A stretch of DNA of 46,072 bases, taken from Paracoccus shandongensis. GTDB lineage: Bacteria; Pseudomonadota; Alphaproteobacteria; Rhodobacterales; Rhodobacteraceae. Made by a program: the position numbers and the translations under genes. Under the pieces are notes generated by a model. That model saw only the letters and a list, made by a program, of their open reading frames with translations. It had not been told where the DNA came from and did not search any database. Shown here piece by piece: positions 32,416-40,776 of the stretch; the stretch's first letter is position 1, and each line of letters begins with the position of its first letter. Location of the stretch: assembly GCF_017315735.1 (NCBI RefSeq), contig NZ_JAFLRK010000030.1:1-46072 (forward strand), in the 5' to 3' direction.

Positions 32416-34548
32416 TCAGGGGGCGGATCCCTCGTCCGGGCGGGGCGAGGGGCGCGGCGTGTCAGGCGTGGGCGTCTGGACGGGCAGCCTAAGGGTTTCC
32501 TCGCGCGCGTCCAGCGTCTGGAAGACCTCGGGGGCGCCGACGGTCGCGGGGGCCACCGGGCCGATGCCGGCCTGCGGCAGGGCGGGGCCGAAGACCTGCG
32601 GGCGGGGCGCAGGGTCGTCCGGCTGGAGGGGGCCGATCAGATCCCCGGGCTGGTCGGCGGGCTGATCGGGCGGCGCAGGCTCGGCGGTGACGCCCGACAG
32701 CGTGACCGGCGCGGGCAGGGGGGCGCTGCGCACCGGGTAATCGGACATCAGCCGGAACTCGATCCGGCGGTTTTCCTCGCGCCCTTCCTCCGAGTCGTTG
32801 GAGGCGATGGGCTGGCTTTCGCCGTAACCGCGCGCGGTCATGTTGGACACGTCGATGCCCGCGTCCGCCATCGCGGCCACCAGGGCCTGCGCCCGGCCCC
32901 GCGACAGGTCGGCGTTGAAGCCTTCGGACCCTTGCGAATCGGTGTGGCCCCCGGCTTCCAGCTGGAAATCGGCGCATTCGGCCATGACGGCGGCCAGCCG
33001 GTCCAGCGTGGGGGCGGGGTCGCCCGCGATGGCGGCCTTGGAGGGCTCGAACCCGATCTCGGATTCCGACATGACGATGTTCAGCTGGCGCACGCATTCG
33101 GGGCCGTCGGGCAGATCCAGCGACGGATCCAGCCGCCGGTCGTAACGGATCGCCAGGTCATAGCGCACGCCCGGTCCCAGCCGTTCGCCCAGCCGCGCCG
33201 CCGCAGCTTCGGGCGCGGCCATGTCGCCCGAGGTGCCGGTGACGCGGATCAGGTCGGGCGTGACCTGCAGGCTGCCCGAATGCAGGGTGCCCAGGGCCTC
33301 CAGCCCGGCGATGACGCGCACCGTCCAGCCCCCGGGGACCGAGGGGTCGTTGACCAGGCTGCCCCCCACGGCGGGAAAGCGCGCGCGGGCCACGCTGTCC
33401 ACGGTTTCGCGCATCCGGTCGTCGCTGATGCGGCCCGCCATCTCCAGCACCTGCGTGTCCGACAGGGTGGCGGTGAATTCGGCCGGGCCCTGCGGGGCCG
33501 CGTCGGGGGCGGTTTCCAGATCCGCCTGCAGCGAGAACACCGGGGGCAGGGCGCGCCGCAACCCTGCCACGGCGCGGTCGAAATCCGCCTTGGCGACGCC
33601 CGGAGGCGCCACCAGCGAAACATCGGCATCCGACAGCGTGACCGCGCCCCGGCCCAGGGAGGCCACCGCCCCGATCGCCGCCGCCGCCGCATCGGACCAA
33701 TCGGGCGAAGGCGCGCCAAGCCCCAGCGTGCAGGCGGGAACCTCTGCCGCCCCCGCCTTCATCGCGGCATCGACGATGCGGTCGCGGCCTTCGGCGGTGT
33801 CGGTGGCGCAGGATTCAAAGCGCGCGCCGTCCCCATCCATGACGAAGCGCAGCGTGAAGGGCGCGATCACCGGCCGCGGGGCCGAGATGTCGGTGACAAG
33901 GTCGACCCCCGCGGGCAGGGCGCGGCGCAGCGCGGTTTCCAGCCGTGCTTTTTCGTCGCCGCTGCCGGTGATGGCCGAGATCGTGACCCGCCCCGGCTGG
34001 ACCGAGATCTTGGCCTGGGCCGCCATCTGCGCGGCCTGCTGCCCATAGCGGATGGCCGCGTCCCACCCGGGGGGCACGGCATAGTCGGCGGTTTCCAGAA
34101 GGTCGGTCACTTGGGGCGCGGCGGTTTCCGCCCGCAGAGTGCGCACCAGCCCCGCCCGGTCGGTCGAGGCCGGAACCAGCCCGATCAGCGAGATGCCCTG
34201 GTCGTTGCGCAGCAGTTCCACCTTGAAATCAGGCGGCGTCATCGCCTCGGCCGAGGCGACGGTCATCGCGTCCACCACGCGCGAGGGGTCGACGGCACTG
34301 CCCGCCTGGGTCACGGCGCGAAAGCGGTCCACCTCGGTCGGCGCGGTGCCGGTCAGGCGGACCTGCAACCCGTCGGTCGCCACCCCCACCCAGTCCTGCC
34401 CGGATGCCTGCAACGCCTGTTCGACATCCTGGCGCGACCGCTGCTCGATGAAGCTGGCGGCGGTGTCGGCCCCCAGCCAGCACAGCCCGCCCGCGGCGGA
34501 CAGGGTCAGGATCGTGGCGATGGATGAGGCAAGCCGCCTGCGGGGCAT
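32416..34548 (-). CDS. BON-domain/OmpA-family envelope protein
   Basis: 710 residues. An N-terminal signal anchor (ASSIATILTLSAAGGLCWLG) is followed by BON-like modules (for example EQRSRQDVEQALQASGQDWVGVATDGLQVRLTGTAP and later VTLSDADVSLVAPPG). An OmpA C-terminal peptidoglycan-binding domain spans about 488-597 (EAGGHTDSQGSEGFNADLSRGRAQ, GYGESQPIASNDSEEGREENRRIEF). A Pro-rich tail of about 110 residues ends the protein. It should link the membrane to the cell wall in the periplasm. It is followed by the coiled-coil membrane protein. Confidence 0.88.
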   Translation of the reverse strand: MPRRRLASSIATILTLSAAGGLCWLGADTAASFIEQRSRQDVEQALQASGQDWVGVATDGLQVRLTGTAPTEVDRFRAVTQAGSAVDPSRVVDAMTVASAEAMTPPDFKVELLRNDQGISLIGLVPASTDRAGLVRTLRAETAAPQVTDLLETADYAVPPGWDAAIRYGQQAAQMAAQAKISVQPGRVTISAITGSGDEKARLETALRRALPAGVDLVTDISAPRPVIAPFTLRFVMDGDGARFESCATDTAEGRDRIVDAAMKAGAAEVPACTLGLGAPSPDWSDAAAAAIGAVASLGRGAVTLSDADVSLVAPPGVAKADFDRAVAGLRRALPPVFSLQADLETAPDAAPQGPAEFTATLSDTQVLEMAGRISDDRMRETVDSVARARFPAVGGSLVNDPSVPGGWTVRVIAGLEALGTLHSGSLQVTPDLIRVTGTSGDMAAPEAAAARLGERLGPGVRYDLAIRYDRRLDPSLDLPDGPECVRQLNIVMSESEIGFEPSKAAIAGDPAPTLDRLAAVMAECADFQLEAGGHTDSQGSEGFNADLSRGRAQALVAAMADAGIDVSNMTARGYGESQPIASNDSEEGREENRRIEFRLMSDYPVRSAPLPAPVTLSGVTAEPAPPDQPADQPGDLIGPLQPDDPAPRPQVFGPALPQAGIGPVAPATVGAPEVFQTLDAREETLRLPVQTPTPDTPRPSPRPDEGSAP

Positions 34549-34610
34549 GGGCCATGACCTTGGGCTGTTTCCGTGGTCCTGGATCTAGCGGCGGGGGACG
34601 CCCCGCGCAA

Positions 34611-35549
34611 TCAGACGAGTCCGGCCAGGGCGAGAGTTAGCGCAAGGATCAAACCCGCATCGCGGTTCGACCGGAACAGGCGCAGGCAGACAGCGCCTTG
34701 TTCGGGCTGGAAATTCCGCAGCTGCCAGGCCAGATGCAGGGCAAATCCGGCCAGCCCCGCATAGCCCATCAACAGATTGCGACCCGTGAGCGAAATGGCA
34801 ATCGCCAGCAGGACGACCGTCAGCACCGCAAAGCCCGCCAGGATGCGCGGGCTGTTCTGCCCGAACAGGCGCGCGGTGGATTTCACGCCGATCAGGGCGT
34901 CGTCCTCCACATCCTGGTGGGCATAGATGGTGTCGTAGAAGATCGTCCAGGCGATCCCCGCGACCCAGGCCACCACCGGCGCCGCGTCCAGCCGCCCCAT
35001 ATGCGCGGCCCAGGCCAGCATCACGCCCCAGTTGAAGGCCAGGCCCAGGAAGACCTGCGGCCACCAGGTGAACCGCTTGGCAAAGGGATAGATCGCCACC
35101 AGCGCCAGCGAGGCCACGCCCATCCAGACCGCCGCCCCATCCAATGTCAGCAGGATCGCGAAGCCCACAAGGCATTGCGCGACCAGCCAGCCATAGGCCC
35201 CGCGCAGCGTCACCTGGCCGCTGGGCAGGGGGCGGGACCGGGTGCGGGCCACCTTGTCGTCGATGTCGCGGTCGGTGATGTCGTTCCAGGTGCAGCCCGC
35301 CCCGCGCATGACCAGCGCGCCGATCCCGCAGGCCACGGCGATCCACAGGTCCGCCCAGCGGGGCGCGTCGGCCATCATCGCCAGCCCGATCCCCCACCAG
35401 CAGGGCAGCAGCAGCAGCCACGTCCCGATGGGCCGGTCGGCGCGGGACAGGCGCAGCCAGGGCCGCCAGGCCGGGGGGGCCACCGTGTCCACCCAGTTGC
35501 CCTTCGGCGCGTCGATGACGGCGTCTGGTCTTTCCGTCCGGCTTTGCAT
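34611..35549 (-). CDS. ubiA: 4-hydroxybenzoate polyprenyltransferase UbiA
   Basis: An inner-membrane prenyltransferase of ubiquinone synthesis (312 aa). The first Asp-rich motif is GAGCTWNDITDRDIDDKVARTRSRPLPSG (NDxxDxxxD) and the second is YDTIYAHQDVEDD. About eight or nine membrane helices. Several in-frame ATGs exist; that at 35549 gives the common MQSRTERPDA start. The divergent rsmE begins 13 bases away, so the promoters must overlap the coding starts. Confidence 0.95.
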   Translation of the reverse strand: MQSRTERPDAVIDAPKGNWVDTVAPPAWRPWLRLSRADRPIGTWLLLLPCWWGIGLAMMADAPRWADLWIAVACGIGALVMRGAGCTWNDITDRDIDDKVARTRSRPLPSGQVTLRGAYGWLVAQCLVGFAILLTLDGAAVWMGVASLALVAIYPFAKRFTWWPQVFLGLAFNWGVMLAWAAHMGRLDAAPVVAWVAGIAWTIFYDTIYAHQDVEDDALIGVKSTARLFGQNSPRILAGFAVLTVVLLAIAISLTGRNLLMGYAGLAGFALHLAWQLRNFQPEQGAVCLRLFRSNRDAGLILALTLALAGLV

Positions 35550-35562
35550 AGCGTCTGGCCCC

Positions 35563-36279
35563 ATGGCAAGGATCAGGCTGTTCATAGATCACCCGCTGGC
35601 CGCAGAACAACCCGTCCCGCTGACGGGGGACCAGGCGCATTATCTGTCGGGCGTCATGCGCCTGACGCCCGGCGCGGTGATCGAGGTCTTCAACGGGCGC
35701 GACGGCGCCTGGTCGGCGCGCCTGGCGCAGGCGACCAAGCGCGGCGGGTCGCTGGACGTGCTGGAACAGACCGCCCCGCAGCGGAACCCGCCCGACCTGT
35801 GGCTGGTCTTCGCGCCGATCAAGAAGGCGCGCACCGATTTCATCGTGGAAAAGGCGGCCGAGATGGGGGCCGCGCGCATCCTGCCCGTGCAGACCGACCA
35901 CACCAATGCCGAACGCATCCGCCAGGACCGCCTGCAGGCCCATGCGGTGGAAGCGGCGGAACAATGCGGCGGCACCTTTGTCCCCGCCGTGGCCGATCTG
36001 GTGCCGCTGTCGCGCCTGCTGGATGGCTGGGACGCGTCGCGCCGCATCCTCTGGGCGGACGAGGCGCTGGCGGGACCGGCACATACGCTGGCGGGCCTGC
36101 CGCGCGGTCCCTGGGCGATCCTGATCGGCCCCGAGGGGGGCTTTTCGGATGCCGAGCGCGCCCGGCTGGCGGCGCTGCCCCATGTGAGTCGCATCAGCCT
36201 GGGGCCGCGAATCCTGCGCGCCGATACGGCTGCCGTCGCGGCACTTGCGCTGTGGCAGGCCGCGTTAGGGGACTGGTAA
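35563..36279 (+). CDS. rsmE: 16S rRNA (uracil-1498-N3)-methyltransferase RsmE
   Basis: A SPOUT-class (trefoil knot) methyltransferase of 238 residues. The N-terminal PUA-like part holds VPLTGDQAHYLSGVMRLTPGA. The C-terminal knot has ILIGPEGGFSDAERARL and RISLGPRILRADTAAVAAL, both diagnostic of RsmE. No ribosome site is evident before the ATG at 35563, which lies only 13 bases from the divergent ubiA start; a leaderless message is possible. Confidence 0.96.
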   Translation: MARIRLFIDHPLAAEQPVPLTGDQAHYLSGVMRLTPGAVIEVFNGRDGAWSARLAQATKRGGSLDVLEQTAPQRNPPDLWLVFAPIKKARTDFIVEKAAEMGAARILPVQTDHTNAERIRQDRLQAHAVEAAEQCGGTFVPAVADLVPLSRLLDGWDASRRILWADEALAGPAHTLAGLPRGPWAILIGPEGGFSDAERARLAALPHVSRISLGPRILRADTAAVAALALWQAALGDW

Positions 36280-36286
36280 GAAACGA

Positions 36287-36304
36287 TTGCTGCAATGCGG
36301 CATT
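36287..36304. promoter_or_regulatory. TGC-rich palindromic site 1 (PhaR-like)
   Basis: TTGCTGCAATGCGGCATT is an imperfect TGC/GCA palindrome resembling the TGC-rich operators described for PhaR of Paracoccus denitrificans. It lies just after rsmE and 169 bases before the DUF1127 start. Confidence 0.4.
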
Positions 36305-36356
36305 CCAAGGCCTGAAAACGACATTCTGGCCCTGTTAACCTGTCGTAAACCTGCAT

Positions 36357-36374
36357 TTGCTGCATAGCGGCATT
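36357..36374. promoter_or_regulatory. TGC-rich palindromic site 2 (PhaR-like)
   Basis: TTGCTGCATAGCGGCATT differs from site 1 at only two positions and is 70 bases downstream of it, about 100 bases before the DUF1127 ATG. A further CTGCTGCA follows near 36418. Confidence 0.4.
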
Positions 36375-36472
36375 GCCCGGGCCGCGCCTACTCTTTTTTG
36401 ACTGCCCAATCTATATCCTGCTGCATGAAGCGATTGCCCGATGGTCGGGCACTTCTGAAACAGGTGATGAAA

Positions 36473-36667
36473 ATGTCGACGATGGAACTGAACCGCAGCC
36501 ATGCTGTTGGGGGCGTTGGCAATGTCGTTGCGAATTTCTTCTCGATGCTCGGCGCGTGGAACGATGCCCGCGTGACCCGTCGGGAACTGAGCCGCCTGTC
36601 GGATCGCGAGCTGGACGACATCGGTCTGTGCCGCGGCGACATCGAGCGGATCGCGCGCGGCTTCTAA
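36473..36667 (+). CDS. DUF1127 small Arg-rich protein
   Basis: 64 residues. The C-terminal WNDARVTRRELSRLSDRELDDIGLCRGDIERIARGF is the DUF1127 (YjiS-like) signature. In alphaproteobacteria such proteins bind RNA and affect RNA turnover and phosphate or stress responses (for example CcaF1 of Rhodobacter). The ATG at 36473 follows AGGTGATG; in-frame ATGs at 36398 and 36467 would give longer forms. It is followed by a clear terminator. The approximately 190-base upstream region carries two TGC-rich palindromes. Confidence 0.88.
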   Translation: MSTMELNRSHAVGGVGNVVANFFSMLGAWNDARVTRRELSRLSDRELDDIGLCRGDIERIARGF

Positions 36668-36695
36668 GCCATAGCCATCCCCTTCAAGACGAACG

Positions 36696-36727
36696 AACCC
36701 CCAATGCGGATGCAGAGGGGGTTTTTT
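36696..36727 (+). terminator. Rho-independent terminator of the DUF1127 gene
   Basis: AACCCCC (36696-36702) pairs with GGGGGTT (36717-36723) and is followed by T residues to 36727. It also separates the gene from convergent DUF982. Confidence 0.9.
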
Positions 36728-36736
36728 CTTGGCCGG

Positions 36737-36988
36737 TCAGTGCCGGTTGACGGTCTGGAACCCGGCGCTGCGGGCGGCGTCCGTGAAGGCCTTGCGTGCC
36801 GATCCGACCGGGGTCATGCAATGGGCGGCGGCGTCCAGCATCCGGGCCGCATGGCGGCGCTGCACGTCATCGACAGGCCATCTGCGTTGCAGCCAATAGG
36901 CCGCGGTTTCAAGGGTGGTGAAGGTCTTCACCTCGCCATCGGGCGAGACGACGAAAGACAGGGGCTTGCCCCAGTTTATTTCTATCAA
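36737..36988 (-). CDS. DUF982 domain protein
   Basis: An 83-residue protein. WGKPLSFVVSPDGEVKTFTTLETAAYWLQRRWP followed by RRHAARMLDAAAHC and ARKAFTDAARSAGF is the DUF982 pattern seen in many small alphaproteobacterial proteins. No function is known. The start is a TTG at 36988, as no in-frame ATG is available upstream (an ATG at 37010 is out of frame and stops quickly). It converges on DUF1127. Confidence 0.8.
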   Translation of the reverse strand: MIEINWGKPLSFVVSPDGEVKTFTTLETAAYWLQRRWPVDDVQRRHAARMLDAAAHCMTPVGSARKAFTDAARSAGFQTVNRH

Positions 36989-37117
36989 GATTGTTCTTTC
37001 ATGGGAATTGTCCGATCCCGCGCAAGGGCGTCCTAGGATCCGGAGGGGAGGGCGACCAGGGCCGCCATCCGGTTTTCAGGGCAATGGCTTCATGCCATGG
37101 CCGGGTCTGCGGGCAGC

Positions 37118-37324
37118 TTATGCCAGCGCGACGTTGGTCGCCGATTCGCGGCCGTCGCGGCCCTTTTCCACGTCAAAGGTGATCGCCTGGCCGTCGCGGA
37201 TGTCGCGGATGCCAGCGCGCTCCAGCGCGGAGATGTGAAGGAAGATGTCTTTCGAGCCATGCTCGGGCTGGATGAAGCCGAAGCCTTTGGTGGCGTTGAA
37301 CCATTTCACGGTGCCGTTGGCCAT
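37118..37324 (-). CDS. Cold-shock domain protein (CspA family)
   Basis: 68 residues: MANGTVKWFNATKGFGFIQP with RNP1 (KGFGFI), DIFLHISAL (RNP2) and the C-terminal VEKGRDGRESATNV. A single-stranded nucleic-acid chaperone. AGGAGATCTCACG precedes the ATG. The 180-base upstream gap, holding a hairpin at 37436-37464, suggests a long leader, as is usual for csp genes; a TATACT lies 31 bases before the ATG but with no good -35. Confidence 0.96.
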   Translation of the reverse strand: MANGTVKWFNATKGFGFIQPEHGSKDIFLHISALERAGIRDIRDGQAITFDVEKGRDGRESATNVALA

Positions 37325-37435
37325 CGTGAGATCTCCTGTCTAGTATATGCCATCCGCGACATGCGATGGCCCGGCTTAGTGTCGTCAAGGAACATCTGAA
37401 GCCGAAAGGAGACAGAAGGCCGAAAGAAAGACGCT

Positions 37436-37464
37436 CGCCTGCCCTAGATAGCAAAAGGCAGGCG
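37436..37464 (-). terminator. Hairpin between prmA and the cold-shock gene
   Basis: CGCCTGCC (37436-37443) pairs with GGCAGGCG (37457-37464). On the minus strand it is followed by AGCGTCTTTCTTTC. It can end prmA transcription or form part of the csp leader. Confidence 0.5.
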
Positions 37465-37506
37465 CGTTTTCAAGGCTGGGATGGCGTCACGTCCATTCGG
37501 TTGTCG

Positions 37507-38376
37507 TCAGGACCGGGCCATGGTCAGGGCCGACCAGTCCGCCAGGTCGTCGCGCCTTTCCAGCGTGAAGCCTGCGTCGCCATAGACCCCCGTCACCTCG
37601 TCGGCCTGGGTCGTCAGGATCCCCGACAGGATGATCCGGCCCCCCGGCGCGACTATCGCGGCCATCTGCGGCGCCAGGTCGATCAGCGGCTGCTTGAGGA
37701 TATTGGCCAGCACCAGGTCGTAGGGCGCGTTGTCCTCCAGCATCTGGTGGGCAAAGCCCGCGGCCTCGATGCAGATGATCCGGCCGTCCAGCCCGTTGGC
37801 GATGACATTGGCCGCCGCCGTATCGACAGCCACGGGGTCGATGTCGCTGGCCAGCACCGTGACCGGCCACACCCTTGCCGCCGCCATCGCCAGCACGGCG
37901 GTGCCGCAGCCGATATCGACGATGCGGTGCGGCTGGAAGCCTTGGGTGGCCAGCCGGTCCAGCGCCTCCAGGCAGCCCTTGGTGGTGTTGTGGTGGCCGG
38001 TGCCGAAGGCCATCGCGGCCTCGATGCACAGCGCCTCGACGCCTTCGGGGACGGTGTCGGCATCGTGGCTGCCGTGGACATAGAAGCGGCCCGCCCGCAC
38101 GGGCGTCAGTTCCCGCTTCACATGGGCGACCCAATCCACGTCCGGAACCTCGGAAATGGCGAAGGGATTGGCGCCATGGGCGGCGGCCAGCAGGGCCAGG
38201 GCGATGTCGTCGGGCGCCTCGGTGAAATAGACGCCGACTTCCCAGCGGTCCGAGCCGTCCTCGATCTCGAAGACGCCGGTGCCGACGGGTTCGGGATCCA
38301 GATCCTCGCAGGCCTCGGCCAGGGCCTCGGCGGCCTGGCGGCCCCCGACATGGGTCAGCGCGGAATAGGTGGTCAT
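37507..38376 (-). CDS. prmA: Ribosomal protein L11 methyltransferase PrmA
   Basis: A SAM-dependent enzyme (289 aa) trimethylating L11. The N-terminal substrate domain is present. The catalytic part has AMAFGTGHHNTTKGCLEAL, IVDIGCGTAVLAMAAA (SAM binding) and LVLANILKQPLIDLAP (the NxLxxPL-type motif). The ATG at 38376 overlaps the msrA stop by four bases (ATGA). Confidence 0.95.
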   Translation of the reverse strand: MTTYSALTHVGGRQAAEALAEACEDLDPEPVGTGVFEIEDGSDRWEVGVYFTEAPDDIALALLAAAHGANPFAISEVPDVDWVAHVKRELTPVRAGRFYVHGSHDADTVPEGVEALCIEAAMAFGTGHHNTTKGCLEALDRLATQGFQPHRIVDIGCGTAVLAMAAARVWPVTVLASDIDPVAVDTAAANVIANGLDGRIICIEAAGFAHQMLEDNAPYDLVLANILKQPLIDLAPQMAAIVAPGGRIILSGILTTQADEVTGVYGDAGFTLERRDDLADWSALTMARS

Positions 38377-38951
38377 GGGATCGGATCCGGGTTGGGAAGG
38401 CTCGCCTCTACCCCGGTGCCCTTCAGGCCACAATAGCCGTCGGGGTTCTTTTCCAGATACTGCTGGTGCTCATCATGCGCGGGCCAGAAGGGCGCGGGGC
38501 CGATGATCTGCGTGGTGATCTTGCCGAAGCCCGCCACCGCCAGGCGGTTGTCATAGTCGATCCGGGACGCCTCGGCCGCCGACATCTGGCTGTCGGTGAA
38601 GGCCATGATCAGGCTTCTATACTGGGGGCCCGCATCGTTTCCCTGCCGGTCGCCCTGGGTCGGGTCGTGGTTTTCCCAGAACAGCTTCAGCAGGTGGTCA
38701 TAGCTGATCTTGGAGCTGTCATAAACGATGCGCACGACCTCGGCATGGCCGGTGGTCCCAGACTTGACCTGGTCGTAGGTGGGGTTTTCCACCGTGCCGC
38801 CCGCAAAGCCCACCTGGGTCAGCCAGACGCCGTTCTGCTGCCAGAACAGCCGCTCGACGCCCCAATAGCAGCCCATTCCGAAGATCGCCTGGTCCAGGCC
38901 CTGCGGGACAGGGCCGTCCAGGGGGCGGTTGAAGATCGCATGTGTGGTCAT
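38373..38951 (-). CDS. msrA: Peptide methionine sulfoxide reductase MsrA
   Basis: Reduces methionine-S-sulfoxide in proteins. 192 residues. The catalytic Cys is in AIFGMGCYWGVERLF (usually GCFWG; Tyr here). AEVVRIVYDSSKISYDHLLKLFWENHDPTQGDRQGNDAGPQYRS is the family core. A resolving Cys lies in GYCGLKG near the C-terminus. It is coupled to prmA by an ATGA overlap and follows the hydrolase by 50 bases. Confidence 0.97.
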   Translation of the reverse strand: MTTHAIFNRPLDGPVPQGLDQAIFGMGCYWGVERLFWQQNGVWLTQVGFAGGTVENPTYDQVKSGTTGHAEVVRIVYDSSKISYDHLLKLFWENHDPTQGDRQGNDAGPQYRSLIMAFTDSQMSAAEASRIDYDNRLAVAGFGKITTQIIGPAPFWPAHDEHQQYLEKNPDGYCGLKGTGVEASLPNPDPIP

Positions 38952-39001
38952 GGTGACATCCTTCTGATCCTGGGGGCCAAACGCTGGAGGAGGGCCGCGG
39001 T

Positions 39002-39778
39002 TCAGCCAAGGCCGTGCGTCGCCATCCAGGCCAGGCAATCCTCGGCCAGCCAGGGGCCGATCGCGTAATACCAATGCGTATGGCCGGCGATGGCGATCAT
39101 GTCGGCGGGATGGCCTGCGGCGGCCAGGGCCTCGGTCGTGGCGCGGGCCTTCGCGGGCGGGAACAGGTGGTCGCCCGCGCCGACATAAAGCCGCACCGGC
39201 ACCGATGCCGTGGCGGGGGACTGGACCGCGTCGGCGGGCAGGGCCGCGCCATGGGTGGCCACCGCGCGCCACGGTCCCTGCAGGCGGTTGGCGTAAAGCT
39301 GCGCCAGGATCCCGCCCGAGGAATGGCCGAACATCGCCACCCCGTCCGTCGCCAGCTCCACGCGCGCCGAGGCGGCGTTCAGCGCGGCGACCAGCAGGCC
39401 CGGCGGATCGGTCTCGGGCGACCAGCCCTCGCCCAGGGCATCGGGCGCGATCAGGACGACACCGCTGCGGTCGGCCGCCGCCCGCCACATGTCCAGCATC
39501 GACCGGCCCGTCCGCTGCGCGCCGTGCAGCAGCAGGATCGACCGGCGCGGACCCTCGCCCTGGGGCACATAAAGGTGGACCTGCCGCGCCTGCCCGGCAT
39601 GATCCAGCGACAGCGTTTCGCCGATATCAGTGGGTTCCGCATAGGCCGGATCGGCGCCCACGCGCGGGACGCCCGGCGGATAGGGGATGTAGTCGACGCG
39701 GGCCGGGCCGGCATGGCCGGGGCGGGCCAGGGCGGCGGCGGTTATGGCGGAGATGAACTGCCTGCGATCGGGGACCAT
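39002..39778 (-). CDS. Exported alpha/beta hydrolase (PHB-depolymerase/LpqC-like)
   Basis: 258 residues with a Tat-type signal (DRRQFISAITAAALA). The nucleophile Ser153 lies in GHSSGG, a likely Asp in YVGAGDHLFPP (about 207) and His in AGHTHW (about 236), giving a complete triad. SILLLHGAQRTGRSMLDMW provides the oxyanion region. The substrate is unknown; feruloyl esterase or PHB oligomer hydrolase are possibilities. The ATG at 39778 is used. It is upstream of msrA-prmA on the same strand. Confidence 0.85.
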   Translation of the reverse strand: MVPDRRQFISAITAAALARPGHAGPARVDYIPYPPGVPRVGADPAYAEPTDIGETLSLDHAGQARQVHLYVPQGEGPRRSILLLHGAQRTGRSMLDMWRAAADRSGVVLIAPDALGEGWSPETDPPGLLVAALNAASARVELATDGVAMFGHSSGGILAQLYANRLQGPWRAVATHGAALPADAVQSPATASVPVRLYVGAGDHLFPPAKARATTEALAAAGHPADMIAIAGHTHWYYAIGPWLAEDCLAWMATHGLG

Positions 39779-39846
39779 CAGCACTCTTTGGAAAAACAGG
39801 GCGTTGCGACGATCTTGTGGCATTGCCGGGCCGCCGTCCAGAGGGT

Positions 39847-40776
39847 TTATCCCCGTGGATGCGCCGCCTGATAAACGGCCATCAGATGCGCGTCATCGAC
39901 GCCGGTATAGACCTGCGTTGTGGACAGGCTTGCATGGCCCAGCAGTTCCTGGATGGTGCGCAGGTCGCCGCCCGCCGCCAGAAGATGCGTGGCAAAGGAA
40001 TGGCGCAGGGCGTGGGGCGTGGCGGTGGGCGGCAGGCCAAGCGCCGCGCGGGCCTTTTGCATCGCCCCTTCGATGATGCCGGGCAGCAGCCGCCCGCCCC
40101 GCACGCCCCGGAACAGCGGCTGGCCGGGGGCGGGCTGCCAGGGACATTGGCGCAGGTAATCGGCCATGGCCTGCCGCGCCACGGGCAGGACGGGAACCTG
40201 GCGCTGGCGTCCGCCCTTGCCGGTGATCGTCAGGCTGTCGCGGAAGGGCCAGTCCTCGCCGTTCAGGTTCAAGGCCTCGGATATCCGCAGCCCGCAGCCC
40301 CAGAGCAGCGTCATCACCGCCAGATCGCGCGCCGCGACCCAAGGGGTGTCGTGCCCGACGGCGATCATGTCCAGCGTGTCCCGCGCCTGGTCGGGCGTCA
40401 GCGGGCGGGGCAGGGACCGGGTGTATTTCGGGCTGCGCGTGGACAGCGCCGCCGACAGGTCATGGCCCTCGCGGTCGGAAATCCAGCGCAGGAAGCTGCG
40501 CACCGCCGATTGCCTGCGCGCCAGCGACCGCGCCCCCAGGCCGCGCGCGCGTTCGGCGGCGGCGAATGCGCGCATGTCGGTCTGGCGCAGGCCTGCCAGC
40601 GACTTCGGCGTGGCGGGTTGCCCGTGATGGCCGCCCAGGAAGGCCAGGAAGGCCAGCAGGTCGGCGCGATAGGCGATGATCGTGTGGTCCGCGCGGTCGC
40701 GGGTTCCGGCCTCGACCTCCAGCCAGCGGGCCAGGGCAGCGGCCATGGCGGGCGCCAGGGCCAGCGGCGGGGTCAC
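39847..40776 (-). CDS. xerC: Tyrosine recombinase XerC
   Basis: Resolves chromosome dimers at dif with XerD. 309 residues with the N-terminal SAM-like DNA-binding domain and the catalytic set R (GLRISEAL), K (GKGGRQRQVP), H-x-x-R (HALRHSFATH), H (LGHASLSTTQ) and Y (VYTGVDD). It begins with GTG at 40776, overlapping the DUF484 stop (GTGA). Confidence 0.96.
   Translation of the reverse strand: MTPPLALAPAMAAALARWLEVEAGTRDRADHTIIAYRADLLAFLAFLGGHHGQPATPKSLAGLRQTDMRAFAAAERARGLGARSLARRQSAVRSFLRWISDREGHDLSAALSTRSPKYTRSLPRPLTPDQARDTLDMIAVGHDTPWVAARDLAVMTLLWGCGLRISEALNLNGEDWPFRDSLTITGKGGRQRQVPVLPVARQAMADYLRQCPWQPAPGQPLFRGVRGGRLLPGIIEGAMQKARAALGLPPTATPHALRHSFATHLLAAGGDLRTIQELLGHASLSTTQVYTGVDDAHLMAVYQAAHPRG

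Noticed and set aside
36398..36472. Longer N-terminus for the DUF1127 protein
   Set aside because: The extra residues are not family-like, and the ATG at 36473 has the better ribosome site and gives the usual length.
37330..37380. TTGACG with TATACT upstream of the cold-shock gene as one promoter
   Set aside because: The hexamers are about 35 bases apart, not 16-18, so they do not form one sigma-70 promoter.
39847..40776. Tyrosine recombinase as a sign of an integrated mobile element
   Set aside because: Sequence and the DUF484-xerC overlap identify it as housekeeping XerC. There is no att duplication or phage gene nearby.
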